A stretch of DNA of 64,000 nucleotides, taken from assembly GCA_019359355.1 (NCBI GenBank), contig JAHHHM010000006.1:186001-250000 (forward strand), written 5' to 3'. The translations under genes were made by a program, and so were the position numbers. This document shows, piece by piece, positions 1 through 8,144 of this stretch (its first letter is position 1; every line of letters begins with the position of its first letter). Below the pieces are notes generated by a model that saw nothing but the letters and a program-made list of their open reading frames with translations, was not told the origin of the DNA and made no database searches. This stretch comes from Microcoleus vaginatus WJT46-NPBG5. Its GTDB lineage: Bacteria > Cyanobacteriota > Cyanobacteriia > Cyanobacteriales > Oscillatoriaceae.

Positions 1-161
1 TTAGACTCCGAAATCGACGAAATTAAAGCGCCTTCGCTTTTTGACGCAGCGCTCGCTAACGCCTGCCGTCGTGTTTTTTGGAGTGTAACCTCAGCATTCT
101 TATGGCAATCGGCTATAACCAAAAAACCGGAATTTGCATAAGACAGAGAAATCAAACGCAT
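1..161 (-). CDS. possible partial open frame at window edge
   Basis: A minus-strand frame opens with an ATG at 161 and stays open to the window edge (53 codons visible), so the stop lies outside. The predicted peptide starts MRLISLSYAN and is rich in Ala and Ser towards the edge. I recognise no domain and see no clear ribosome binding site. It could be the start of a real gene or a chance frame; only the sequence to the left can decide. Confidence 0.2.
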   Translation of the reverse strand, partial: MRLISLSYANSGFLVIADCHKNAEVTLQKTRRQALASAASKSEGALISSISES

Positions 162-472
162 GGTTTATGACTTTAAAACCTTTGATGCAAATGCAACCAA
201 ATTACGAGTTGCAATCAATCGAAACCGTCAACTGGATCATGTTAACGTTCAGCAACCGCTCCTTTACTGTCTTTTAAAACTCAAGCAATCCGGGATAACA
301 CTCCATTTTACCCGTTGAATGTTTCAACAGTGGCATCCATAGCCGCACTCAGACAAAATGCCACTTTGCAAGTTTTACCACCCTCTGGTAATCGCTCAAA
401 AGATGCCTAAATTCGGCATTCTGTAAAGATTTCGCTTGAGCAAATTCAGCAATTTCATTGACTCAAAAAAGT
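162..472. other. intergenic leader of the first beta-helix gene
   Basis: I see no convincing gene here. The stretch CACTTTGCAAGTTTT at 362-376 recurs upstream of the two downstream paralogues (3037 and, with one change, 5693), so at least this part is a conserved upstream element. The rest of the leader is much less similar to the other two leaders. Confidence 0.4.
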
Positions 473-2959
473 ATGAGCATTCTAACTGTAACCACCAATG
501 CAGACAGTGGAGCTGGTTCACTGCGCGAAGCAATCGCCTCCGCGCAAGCCGGCGATACCGTTCAATTTTCATCCAGCCTTGCCAATCAAACAATAAGCCT
601 CAGCAGTCAAATAGAAATCAACAAACATTTGACAATTGATGGCGCAGGAGCAACGAATTTAACCATCAGTGGGAATAACGCCAGCCGCGTATTTTATAGC
701 GATTGGAGTTACCTGGTTCCCGAAGGTTACAATATCAGCCTGAAAAATCTCACGATTGCTAATGGCAAAACCACCGATACAGATGGCGGTGCCGGCATTC
801 GCATGGGATACCTGGGAACCTTAACCGTAGAAAACACCGAATTTAAAAACAACAGTGCCATGAAAGGTGCCGCAATTATGGCCGGCACCAGCGGAAAAAC
901 AACCGTCATCAACAGTACATTTGATGCCAATGATGGCACATCTGGCACCACAGATGTCATCAGAGAACGCGGTGCCGGTGGTATTGCTACAGTCGGAGGC
1001 GAACTGACCGTCAAAGGCAGCGAGTTTACCAATAATAAAGGAATTGTTGGAGGAGCAATCAACGTCCTTAACACAGAATTACTGGTAGAAAGCTCCAGCT
1101 TTGTCAATAACGACACAACAGCCGGCGCAGCCTATCCCGCCGGACGTTATCAAAGCGGAAACGGCGGTGCAATCTATACCGATGGCGCGAATGGTTTAAA
1201 TGAAGCCGGCAATATTATTATTCGCAAAAGCCGGTTTGAAGGTAATAAAGCAGCCGGTTTTGGAGGCGCATTGAATCTCAGCGCTTATCAACCGCAAAAA
1301 GTATCGGTTGAAGATTCCATCGTGCTGGGAAATGAAGTCATCAAGAACTCCAACGGCAGTTCCCTTGGTGGCGGTATCTACCATCAAGACGTAGAGCTAA
1401 CAATCAACAACACAACTGTTGCCAATAACAAAGCCGTGTTTCAAGGTGGGGGGTTATGGGCAAATAACGCAGGAGTTACGGTTACGAATAGTACCTTCTC
1501 CGGCAACATTGCAGAAGATGCAGCCAAAGGTTATGGCGGTGCAATTCGCATCGGCGGCACCGATAAAGCAGCAAACATTACCAATACAACCATTGCGAAT
1601 AACTTTGCCGGCTGGGTCGGGGGTGGCATCTTAGCCGGCTCTACCCCAATTACGGTGAAAAACACGATCTTTAGCAATAACACGGCAACGAATCCCTGGA
1701 ATATTCAGTACAACACGACTCGTGAATTAACTGATGGCGGGGGTAATATTCAATGGCCGCCTAAAGCAACGAATCTTTTCAACGACTACAATGCAACGGC
1801 AACTATTACCCTTGCAGATCCGAAACTCGGCCCTTTGCAAAACAACGGCAACGGTCTTTTAACCCATGCCTTGCTTGAAGGCAGTGCGGCAATTGGTATA
1901 GATGGCGGACTGAATGCCGGCGCACCCACAACTTCTCCATCAACTGACACCTTAGTTGGTGGCGGTGGCATCGATACCATTACTCCCACACCGACTGACA
2001 CCTTAGTTGGTGGCGGTGGCATCGATACCATTACTCCCACACCGACTGACACCTTAGTTGGTGGCGGTGGCACCGATACCATTACTCCCACACCGACTGA
2101 CACCTTAGTTGGTGGCGGTGGCAACGATACCATTACTCCCACACCGACTGACACGCTTGTTGGTGGTGGTGGCACCGATACCATTACTCCCACACCGACT
2201 GACACGCTTGTTGGTGGTGGTGGCAACGATACCATTACTCCCACACCGACTGACACGCTTGTTGGTGGTGGTGGTAACGATACCATTCCTCCCACACCGA
2301 CTGACACCTTAGTTGGTGGCGGTGGCAACGATACCATTCCTCCCACACCTACACCTAGCGGCAATGATCTCATCTATGGTGAAGCCGGCAATGACACGAT
2401 TTATGGAGGCGACGGTGACGATACCATCTATGGCGGTAGCGGCGATGATGTCATTTACGGTAGTGTCGGCAACGATATCATTTATGCCGAAGACGGAAAC
2501 GACACGATTTATGGAGGCGGTGGCAACGATACCATCTATGGCGGTGCCGGTATAAACTTGCTCAACGGTGGAGACGGCAACGATGTCATCTATGCCAATG
2601 ATGATATCCTCTTACCTGGCCCAACACCCCTGCCACCGGCTCAACAAGGCAACAATAGCGTCACCGGCACACCTGACAATGACATTCTCACGGGTGCTAA
2701 CACCGCTGCCACGCCTCCAGATGATAGCGTTGCAGACACCTTCCTGCTCGCGAGTGCCGGCATCTCCTCTCAGGGAATGAGTGATTATCCGATCATGAGT
2801 GAGTTCAACGGCAGCCAGGATTTGATGCCGATGCAAAAGTCGGGAAGTGAGGCTCAAATCTTGTACGGCAGCGATTCCAGCAAAGATGAACTGATGGGAA
2901 CTGTTGCTGGAGATACATCTGCGCTAACACTCACCAGTAGCAACTTAACTTACGTTTAG
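473..2959 (+). CDS. beta-helix RTX calcium-binding protein 1
   Basis: Predicted exported surface or matrix protein of 828 residues. Residues 1-480 form a Gly/Asn/Thr-rich right-handed beta-helix of the polymorphic-outer-membrane/choice-of-anchor Q kind, with the N-terminal box GSLREAIASA. Residues 491-626 are eight 17-residue tandem copies of TDTLVGGGGxDTIxPTP. Residues about 628-710 are RTX nonapeptides (GGxGxDxxx) expected to bind calcium. The last 65 residues form a C-terminal module shared with the next two genes. There is no N-terminal signal peptide, so type I secretion is inferred. I chose ATG 473 over TTG 458 because both paralogues start at the matching MSI(I/L)TVTT. Unlike them it lacks the DQRG segment before the RTX block; the tandem repeats sit there instead. 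Confidence 0.85.
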   Translation: MSILTVTTNADSGAGSLREAIASAQAGDTVQFSSSLANQTISLSSQIEINKHLTIDGAGATNLTISGNNASRVFYSDWSYLVPEGYNISLKNLTIANGKTTDTDGGAGIRMGYLGTLTVENTEFKNNSAMKGAAIMAGTSGKTTVINSTFDANDGTSGTTDVIRERGAGGIATVGGELTVKGSEFTNNKGIVGGAINVLNTELLVESSSFVNNDTTAGAAYPAGRYQSGNGGAIYTDGANGLNEAGNIIIRKSRFEGNKAAGFGGALNLSAYQPQKVSVEDSIVLGNEVIKNSNGSSLGGGIYHQDVELTINNTTVANNKAVFQGGGLWANNAGVTVTNSTFSGNIAEDAAKGYGGAIRIGGTDKAANITNTTIANNFAGWVGGGILAGSTPITVKNTIFSNNTATNPWNIQYNTTRELTDGGGNIQWPPKATNLFNDYNATATITLADPKLGPLQNNGNGLLTHALLEGSAAIGIDGGLNAGAPTTSPSTDTLVGGGGIDTITPTPTDTLVGGGGIDTITPTPTDTLVGGGGTDTITPTPTDTLVGGGGNDTITPTPTDTLVGGGGTDTITPTPTDTLVGGGGNDTITPTPTDTLVGGGGNDTIPPTPTDTLVGGGGNDTIPPTPTPSGNDLIYGEAGNDTIYGGDGDDTIYGGSGDDVIYGSVGNDIIYAEDGNDTIYGGGGNDTIYGGAGINLLNGGDGNDVIYANDDILLPGPTPLPPAQQGNNSVTGTPDNDILTGANTAATPPDDSVADTFLLASAGISSQGMSDYPIMSEFNGSQDLMPMQKSGSEAQILYGSDSSKDELMGTVAGDTSALTLTSSNLTYV
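1943..2350 (+). repeat. in-frame 51-bp minisatellite, 8 copies
   Basis: Eight uninterrupted 51-bp units encode TDTLVGGGGxDTIxPTP, with x being I, T or N, and T or P before PTP. Two synonymous sub-types occur (ACCTTAGTTGGTGGCGG and ACGCTTGTTGGTGGTGG), showing duplication of neighbouring copies. The period is a multiple of three, so copy number can change without breaking the frame. The unit looks like an expanded RTX nonapeptide joined to a Thr-Pro spacer. Confidence 0.95.
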
Positions 2960-2971
2960 ATTGTTCTTTTT

Positions 2972-2997
2972 GCGGGGCAGCACTTCATTTGCCCCGC
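2972..2997 (+). terminator. hairpin after beta-helix gene 1
   Basis: GCGGGGCA pairs perfectly with TGCCCCGC across a 10-base loop, 13 bases after the stop codon. A run of T precedes the stem and no T-run follows it, so it is a weak candidate for + strand termination. The position matches the hairpin after gene 2. Confidence 0.5.
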
Positions 2998-3036
2998 CCT
3001 ACCTTTCCACAGTGACTGCACTCAACATTTAAAGGT

Positions 3037-3242
3037 CACTTTGCAAGTTTTTGACAATTGGGTTTTGGTTTTTCTACCAATAGGTTTGTGATAGCAATTG
3101 CAAACATCCCATGAGAGGGAACGGGAGTTTTGCCCCCTGCTATCAGCCCTATCTGGTCAATATCTCTGGGATTCTCTGAGTCGAGCATCCCCAATATTCA
3201 TCGAGCAAACATTCGCACTTCATTCAATCACAAGGATTAACC
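3037..3242 (+). promoter_or_regulatory. conserved leader of beta-helix gene 2
   Basis: This leader aligns over most of its length with 5693-5899 upstream of gene 3. Shared pieces are CACTTTGCAAGTTTT, GAGGGAACGGGAGTTTTGCCC in two near-identical copies, GATCAATATCTC-like sequence, a hairpin (GGGATTCTC 3168-3176 with GAGCATCCC 3183-3191, one mismatch), GCAAACATTCGCAC, and AGGATTAACC just before the ATG. Such retention between duplicated genes suggests a promoter or an RNA leader; its role is unknown. Confidence 0.5.
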
Positions 3243-5618
3243 ATGAGTATCATCACTGTAACCACGAATGCAAATAGTGGAGTCGGTTCACTGCGCGCAG
3301 CAATCACTTCAGCCAACGCAGGAGATACGATTCAATTTTCATCCAGCCTTGCCAATCAAACAATAAGCCTCAGCAGTCAAATAGAAATCAACAAACATTT
3401 GACAATTGATGGCGCAGGAGCAACAAATTTAACCATTAGTGGCAATAACGCCAGCCGCGTATTTTATAGCGATTGGAGTTACCTGGTTCCAGAAGGCTAC
3501 AACATCAGCCTCAAAAATCTCACCATCGCCAACGGCAAAACTACAGATACAGATGGCGGCGCAGGCATTCGCATGGGATATCTGGGAACCTTAACGGTAG
3601 AAAACATCGAATTTAAAAACAACAGTGCCATGAAAGGTGCCGCAATTATGGCCGGCACCAGTGGCAAAACAACCGTCATCAATAGTAAATTTGATGCCAA
3701 TAACGGCACACTCGGTACTACCGATGTGATCCGAGAACGTGGCTCTGGGGGTATTGCCACAGTCGGTGGTGATCTCGTCGTCAAAGGCAGTCAATTTACC
3801 AATAACAAAGGCATTGTTGGTGGTGCAATCAACGTCCTTAACACAGAATTACTGGTAGAAAGCTCCAGCTTTGTTAATAACGACACCACAGCCGGCGCTG
3901 GCTACCCAGCCGGACGTTATCAAAGTGGAAATGGCGGTGCGATCTACACCGATGGCGCGAATGGTTTAAATGAAGCCGGCAATATTATTATTCGCAAAAG
4001 CCGGTTTGAAGGTAATAAAGCAGCCGGTTTTGGAGGCGCATTGAATCTCAGCGCTTATCAACCGCAAAAGGTATCGGTTGAAGATTCTACAATCCTTGGT
4101 AACCAAGTTATCAAAAACTCCAATGGTAGTTCCCTCGGCGGTGGTATTTATCATCAAGATGTAGAACTAACCGTGAAGAATACCACCGTTGCCAATAACA
4201 AAGCCGTGTTTCAAGGTGGGGGATTGTGGGCAAATAATGCACAGGTTGCAATTAGCAACAGTACCTTTTCCGGCAACATTGCAGAAGATGCAGCCAAAGG
4301 TTATGGCGGTGCAATTCGCATCGGAGGCACAGACAAAGCAGCGAATATTACCAATACAACCATTGCTAATAACTCAGCCGGCTGGGTCGGAGGGGGCATT
4401 TTAGCTGGCTCTAACCCGATTACGGTGAAAAACACGATCTTTAGCAATAACACGGCAACGAATCCTTGGAAGATTCAATACAACACCACTCGCCAATTAA
4501 CTGACGGTGGAGGTAATATTCAATGGCCGCCGAAAGCAACGAATCTTTCTAATGATTACAATGCAACGGCATCTGTGACACTAGCAGATCCCAAACTTGG
4601 GGCTTTGCAAGATAACGGCGGTGGCGTTTTAACTCACGCTTTACTATCAGGAAGTGCGGCAATTGATAAAGGGATAAACACTGGCGCACCGACAACGGAT
4701 CAGCGCGGCGAGCTGCGTCCTAAAGATGGGGATGGTAATGGCAGTGCAATTGTTGATAGTGGCGCGTTTGAACTTGGCACTACGACGACTGTAACCAGCA
4801 ACGATACCCTCGTGGGGACTGCCGGCAACGATGTTCTCAATGGCAATGATGGTGATGACAGTTTAGACGGTGCCGGCGGCAACGATACCCTTTACGGCGG
4901 TATCGGCGCAGACAAGTTATTCGGACAAGCCGGCACCGATATTCTTGATGGCGGAGACGGTAACGATGTTCTCAATGGCGGCGCAGACAGTGATACCCTA
5001 ACAGGCGGTTTGGGTGCTGACTCTCTGGTTGGCGGTGCCGGCAACGATAGTCTCGTAGGTGGCGACGGCAACGATACGCTGGATGGCGGCACAGAAAACG
5101 ATAAGCTCAATGGCGGCACCGGCAACGATCTACTTTATGGCGGAATTGGCACAGACTCGTTGGATGGCGGTTCCGGAAGCGATAAGCTGTACGGTCAAGA
5201 TGCTAATGATACCCTCACCGGCAGCAGTGGTAATGACAGCCTTTACGGCGGTGCCGGTAATGACATTCTCACTGGGGTTAGCGCCAGTGCAACGGTTCCG
5301 GGAATTGGGGAAGTGGATCGGCTTTGGGGTGAAGCCGGTGGGGATACGTTTGTGCTGGGGAATACCACGAAGGTTTTTTACGATAACACCGGCACTGCTA
5401 CTCAAGGCTTGAGTGATTACGCAATTCTTGCAGACTTTAACCGCAGCGAAGATTTTATTCAGCTCAAAGGTAGTGCAGCAAACTATCAATTGGTTCAATC
5501 AAGCAGTGGCACCCAAATCTTTTATGGCAGTAGTTCCACTAAAGATGAACTGATTGGATTGGTTCAAGGTGATACCTCTGGTTTAACACTCACCAGTACC
5601 AACTTTAAGTACGTTTAG
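3243..5618 (+). CDS. beta-helix RTX calcium-binding protein 2
   Basis: This 791-residue paralogue of the preceding gene is predicted to be an exported calcium-binding surface protein. Residues 1-470 are the Asn/Gly-rich beta-helix; DQRGELRPKDGDGN near 485 is the typical end of the choice-of-anchor Q region. About 520-680 are RTX repeats (GGxGNDxL), and the final 100 residues include DFNRSEDFIQLKGSA and end in TNFKYV. The ATG follows AGGATTAACC. Long stretches are identical in DNA to gene 1 (for example 3948-4067 with 1180-1299) while neighbouring stretches differ at many silent sites. The function beyond structure is inferred; adhesin or sheath protein are options. Confidence 0.85.
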   Translation: MSIITVTTNANSGVGSLRAAITSANAGDTIQFSSSLANQTISLSSQIEINKHLTIDGAGATNLTISGNNASRVFYSDWSYLVPEGYNISLKNLTIANGKTTDTDGGAGIRMGYLGTLTVENIEFKNNSAMKGAAIMAGTSGKTTVINSKFDANNGTLGTTDVIRERGSGGIATVGGDLVVKGSQFTNNKGIVGGAINVLNTELLVESSSFVNNDTTAGAGYPAGRYQSGNGGAIYTDGANGLNEAGNIIIRKSRFEGNKAAGFGGALNLSAYQPQKVSVEDSTILGNQVIKNSNGSSLGGGIYHQDVELTVKNTTVANNKAVFQGGGLWANNAQVAISNSTFSGNIAEDAAKGYGGAIRIGGTDKAANITNTTIANNSAGWVGGGILAGSNPITVKNTIFSNNTATNPWKIQYNTTRQLTDGGGNIQWPPKATNLSNDYNATASVTLADPKLGALQDNGGGVLTHALLSGSAAIDKGINTGAPTTDQRGELRPKDGDGNGSAIVDSGAFELGTTTTVTSNDTLVGTAGNDVLNGNDGDDSLDGAGGNDTLYGGIGADKLFGQAGTDILDGGDGNDVLNGGADSDTLTGGLGADSLVGGAGNDSLVGGDGNDTLDGGTENDKLNGGTGNDLLYGGIGTDSLDGGSGSDKLYGQDANDTLTGSSGNDSLYGGAGNDILTGVSASATVPGIGEVDRLWGEAGGDTFVLGNTTKVFYDNTGTATQGLSDYAILADFNRSEDFIQLKGSAANYQLVQSSSGTQIFYGSSSTKDELIGLVQGDTSGLTLTSTNFKYV

Positions 5619-5628
5619 ATTGGGGTTT

Positions 5629-5656
5629 ATATAGGGTAACACTTCCTTCCCTATAT
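5629..5656 (+). terminator. hairpin after beta-helix gene 2
   Basis: ATATAGGG pairs perfectly with CCCTATAT over a 12-base loop that contains CACTTC, as does the loop of the hairpin after gene 1. It starts 11 bases after the stop codon. No strong T-run follows, so it may be a processing or stability element rather than a terminator. Confidence 0.45.
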
Positions 5657-5692
5657 GGCAAGTGTTGTAACGCAACTTGACATTTAAAATGT

Positions 5693-5899
5693 CACTTTGT
5701 AAGTTTTGTAGAGCTGGGTTTTAGTTTTTCTTCAAATTGGTTCGCGATAGCTATTGCAGACCTCTCCTAAGAGGGAACGGGAGTTTTGCCCAATGCTATC
5801 GCTCCGATTAGATCAATATCTCAGGGATTCTCGATTCAGAGAATCCCCAATTTTATCGCGCAAACATTCGCACCTTAACTGAATCAAAAGGATTAACCC
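5693..5899 (+). promoter_or_regulatory. conserved leader of beta-helix gene 3
   Basis: This is the homologue of the 3037-3242 leader. It carries CACTTTGTAAGTTTT, the shared GGGAACGGGAGTTTTGCCC piece and a perfect hairpin, GGGATTCTC (5824-5832) with GAGAATCCC (5839-5847) around a 6-base loop. The hairpin lies about 53 bases before the start codon. AAAGGATTAACCC directly precedes the ATG. The hairpin stem is intact here and has one mismatch in the gene 2 leader. Confidence 0.5.
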
Positions 5900-8014
5900 A
5901 TGAGTATCATCACTGTAACCACAAACACCAACAGTGGAGCTGGTTCACTACGCGAAGCTATTGCTTCTGCAAAGACAGGAGATACGATTAAGTTTTCCTC
6001 CAGCTTGGCCGGAAAAACAATTATTCTCAGCAGTCAATTAGACATCAACAAAAACCTGATAATTGATGGCACGGAGGCAGCCGGGTTAAGCATTAGTGGC
6101 AACAAACTAACTCGCGTTTTCGAGTTAAAAACTGCGCCGGATAACACTGCTATTAATGTCACGATGCGGAATTTAATCATCGCCAATGGTAAAGCGAGTG
6201 GCATTGATGAAGCCGGTGCGGGTGCCGGCATTAAAACGGCATCGTACACCACATTAACCGTTGAAAATTGCCAAATTAACAGCAACGTTGCCCAATTTGG
6301 CGGCGGGATCTTTACAGGCTGGCGTGGCAAAACGACGGTGATTAACAGTAAATTTGATGCCAATGATGGGACAGCCGGCAATCAAGAACGGGGTGGGGGT
6401 GCGATCGCAACCAAAAGTGAAGGCAGTCTCGTTGTTAAAGACAGTGTATTTACGAACAACAAAGGTATTAACGGCGGGGCGATTAATAGCCTATTAGGAG
6501 GGTTAACGGTTGAAAATTCAACATTTGTGAATAACAACACAACTGCCGGCAGTTCGGGAACCGTTACAAAGGGATATGGTGGGGCAATTTACACCGATGG
6601 TGCTAGTGCTTTTACGAACGATTCTCTCGGCGGAACCATTAACATTCGCAATAGCCGGTTTGAAGGCAATATAGGAGCCGGTCAAGGTGGGGCAATGTTT
6701 CTGTTTGGTTATGCGCCAGACAAAATTGTTGTTGAAGGCAGCACCATCATTAACAATCAAGTGATTAAAAATGGCACCGGCAATGCCATCGGCGGCGGCA
6801 TCCGAATTGGGAATGCAGACTACATCATAAGCAATACCACCATTGCCAATAACTCGGCGCTGACTCAAGGTGGGGGTTTGTGGGTGGGAGAAAAATCACC
6901 AGGCAAGATTATCAACTCCACTTTTTCTGGTAATAAAGCCCAAGGCACAGATGGCACCAGCGGCTTAGGCGGCGCGATGATGATCAATACATCCAGTGCC
7001 AGCAACATTATTAATACAACCGTTGCTAATAATCATGCCGGTTTTATGGGGGGTGCATTTTGGGGACAAAATCAATATGTCACGGTCAAAAATTCAATTT
7101 TTGACAAGAACACGGGCGGCAATACTTGGAAGATCAAACAACACGTGGGTGCTCCGTTAATTGATGGCGGTGGAAATATTCAATTTCCACCAAAAAATCC
7201 CAATGATTCGACCGATGTGAATGTTACCAGCAGTATTAAAATTGCTGACCCTAAACTCGGCTCTCTGCAAGACAATGGCGGCGGCATTCTAACGCATGGT
7301 TTGCTGAGCGGAAGTCCGGCAATTAATGCGGGTGTAAGTGTTACTGGTTTAACCATTGATCAGCGAGGAGTCGCGCGTTCCGATGGCAGGTTTGATATGG
7401 GTGCCTTTGAGCTGAGCAATACTTCGCCTCTAACAACAGATGCCCCTATTCTTGGCACTGCAAATAATGATGTGCTGAACAGTTATGCCGGCAATGACGT
7501 AATTGATGCAGGTGTCGGCAACGATACGCTTTATGGCGGTACTGAATCTGACTTTCTCAATGGCAACGTAGGAAATGACCAATTATATGGTCAAGATAGC
7601 AATGATACCCTCATCGGTAGCGCCGGCAATGATAGTCTTTATGGTGGTGCCGGCAATGATACTCTCATCGGTGTTAACGCCACCGGCATCACTCCCGGAG
7701 TTAACGAGGTGGATCTGCTTCGGGGTGAAAGCGGGGCGGATACCTTTGTTTTAGGAGATCGGACAAAGGGGTATTACAAAAATGCCGGTTTAACGTATCA
7801 GGGATTAAAGGACTACGCAATTATTGCGGACTTTAACGGCATTGAAGATAAAATTCAACTCTACGGCAGTGCCAGTAACTATCAACTTCTCCAATCAAGC
7901 ACCGGCACGCAAATCTTGGCCGGCAGCGGTTCTACTAAGGATGAACTCATTGGGGTGATTCAGGGAGGCACAACAAACTTGAGTCTCACCAACAGCTATT
8001 TTAAGTACGTTTAG
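5900..8014 (+). CDS. beta-helix RTX calcium-binding protein 3
   Basis: Third and most diverged member of the tandem family, 704 residues. Residues 1-480 are the beta-helix with GSLREAIASAKTGD at the N-terminus; DQRGVARSDGRFDMGAFEL at about 487 closes the choice-of-anchor Q part. A shorter RTX block follows (about 521-590, e.g. AGNDSLYGGAGNDTL). The last 100 residues match gene 2 (DFNGIEDKIQLYGSA, ending SYFKYV). The protein has fewer RTX repeats than gene 2 and no minisatellite. Export by a type I system is inferred from the C-terminal RTX layout and the absence of a signal peptide. Confidence 0.85.
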   Translation: MSIITVTTNTNSGAGSLREAIASAKTGDTIKFSSSLAGKTIILSSQLDINKNLIIDGTEAAGLSISGNKLTRVFELKTAPDNTAINVTMRNLIIANGKASGIDEAGAGAGIKTASYTTLTVENCQINSNVAQFGGGIFTGWRGKTTVINSKFDANDGTAGNQERGGGAIATKSEGSLVVKDSVFTNNKGINGGAINSLLGGLTVENSTFVNNNTTAGSSGTVTKGYGGAIYTDGASAFTNDSLGGTINIRNSRFEGNIGAGQGGAMFLFGYAPDKIVVEGSTIINNQVIKNGTGNAIGGGIRIGNADYIISNTTIANNSALTQGGGLWVGEKSPGKIINSTFSGNKAQGTDGTSGLGGAMMINTSSASNIINTTVANNHAGFMGGAFWGQNQYVTVKNSIFDKNTGGNTWKIKQHVGAPLIDGGGNIQFPPKNPNDSTDVNVTSSIKIADPKLGSLQDNGGGILTHGLLSGSPAINAGVSVTGLTIDQRGVARSDGRFDMGAFELSNTSPLTTDAPILGTANNDVLNSYAGNDVIDAGVGNDTLYGGTESDFLNGNVGNDQLYGQDSNDTLIGSAGNDSLYGGAGNDTLIGVNATGITPGVNEVDLLRGESGADTFVLGDRTKGYYKNAGLTYQGLKDYAIIADFNGIEDKIQLYGSASNYQLLQSSTGTQILAGSGSTKDELIGVIQGGTTNLSLTNSYFKYV

Positions 8015-8049
8015 ATTGCCGGTTCAATTGAGCAACATTCAATGAACCA

Positions 8050-8075
8050 TTCCCCACTGCAAACTGAGTGGGGAA
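8050..8075. terminator. bidirectional terminator between convergent genes
   Basis: TTCCCCACT pairs with AGTGGGGAA (9 bp) across an 8-base loop. It is followed on the + strand by a T-rich stretch (GTTTTCCCTATTTTTT). It lies between the convergent stops at 8014 and 8145 and could serve both genes. Confidence 0.7.
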
Positions 8076-8144
8076 GTTTTCCCTATTTTTTGTTGATGTT
8101 TTCTTAAAGGAAAAACAAACTTTAAAAGTTCTAGAGATGAGAAT

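Noticed and set aside
1943-2350. Regular 51-bp repeats that could suggest a CRISPR or origin iteron array
   Set aside because: There are no unique spacers; the units are contiguous and in frame inside a large gene.
1786-2373. A 195-residue minus-strand frame rich in SLPPPPTKVSVGVG repeats
   Set aside because: It is the exact shadow of the 51-bp coding minisatellite of the + strand gene; its repetitiveness is imposed by the other strand.
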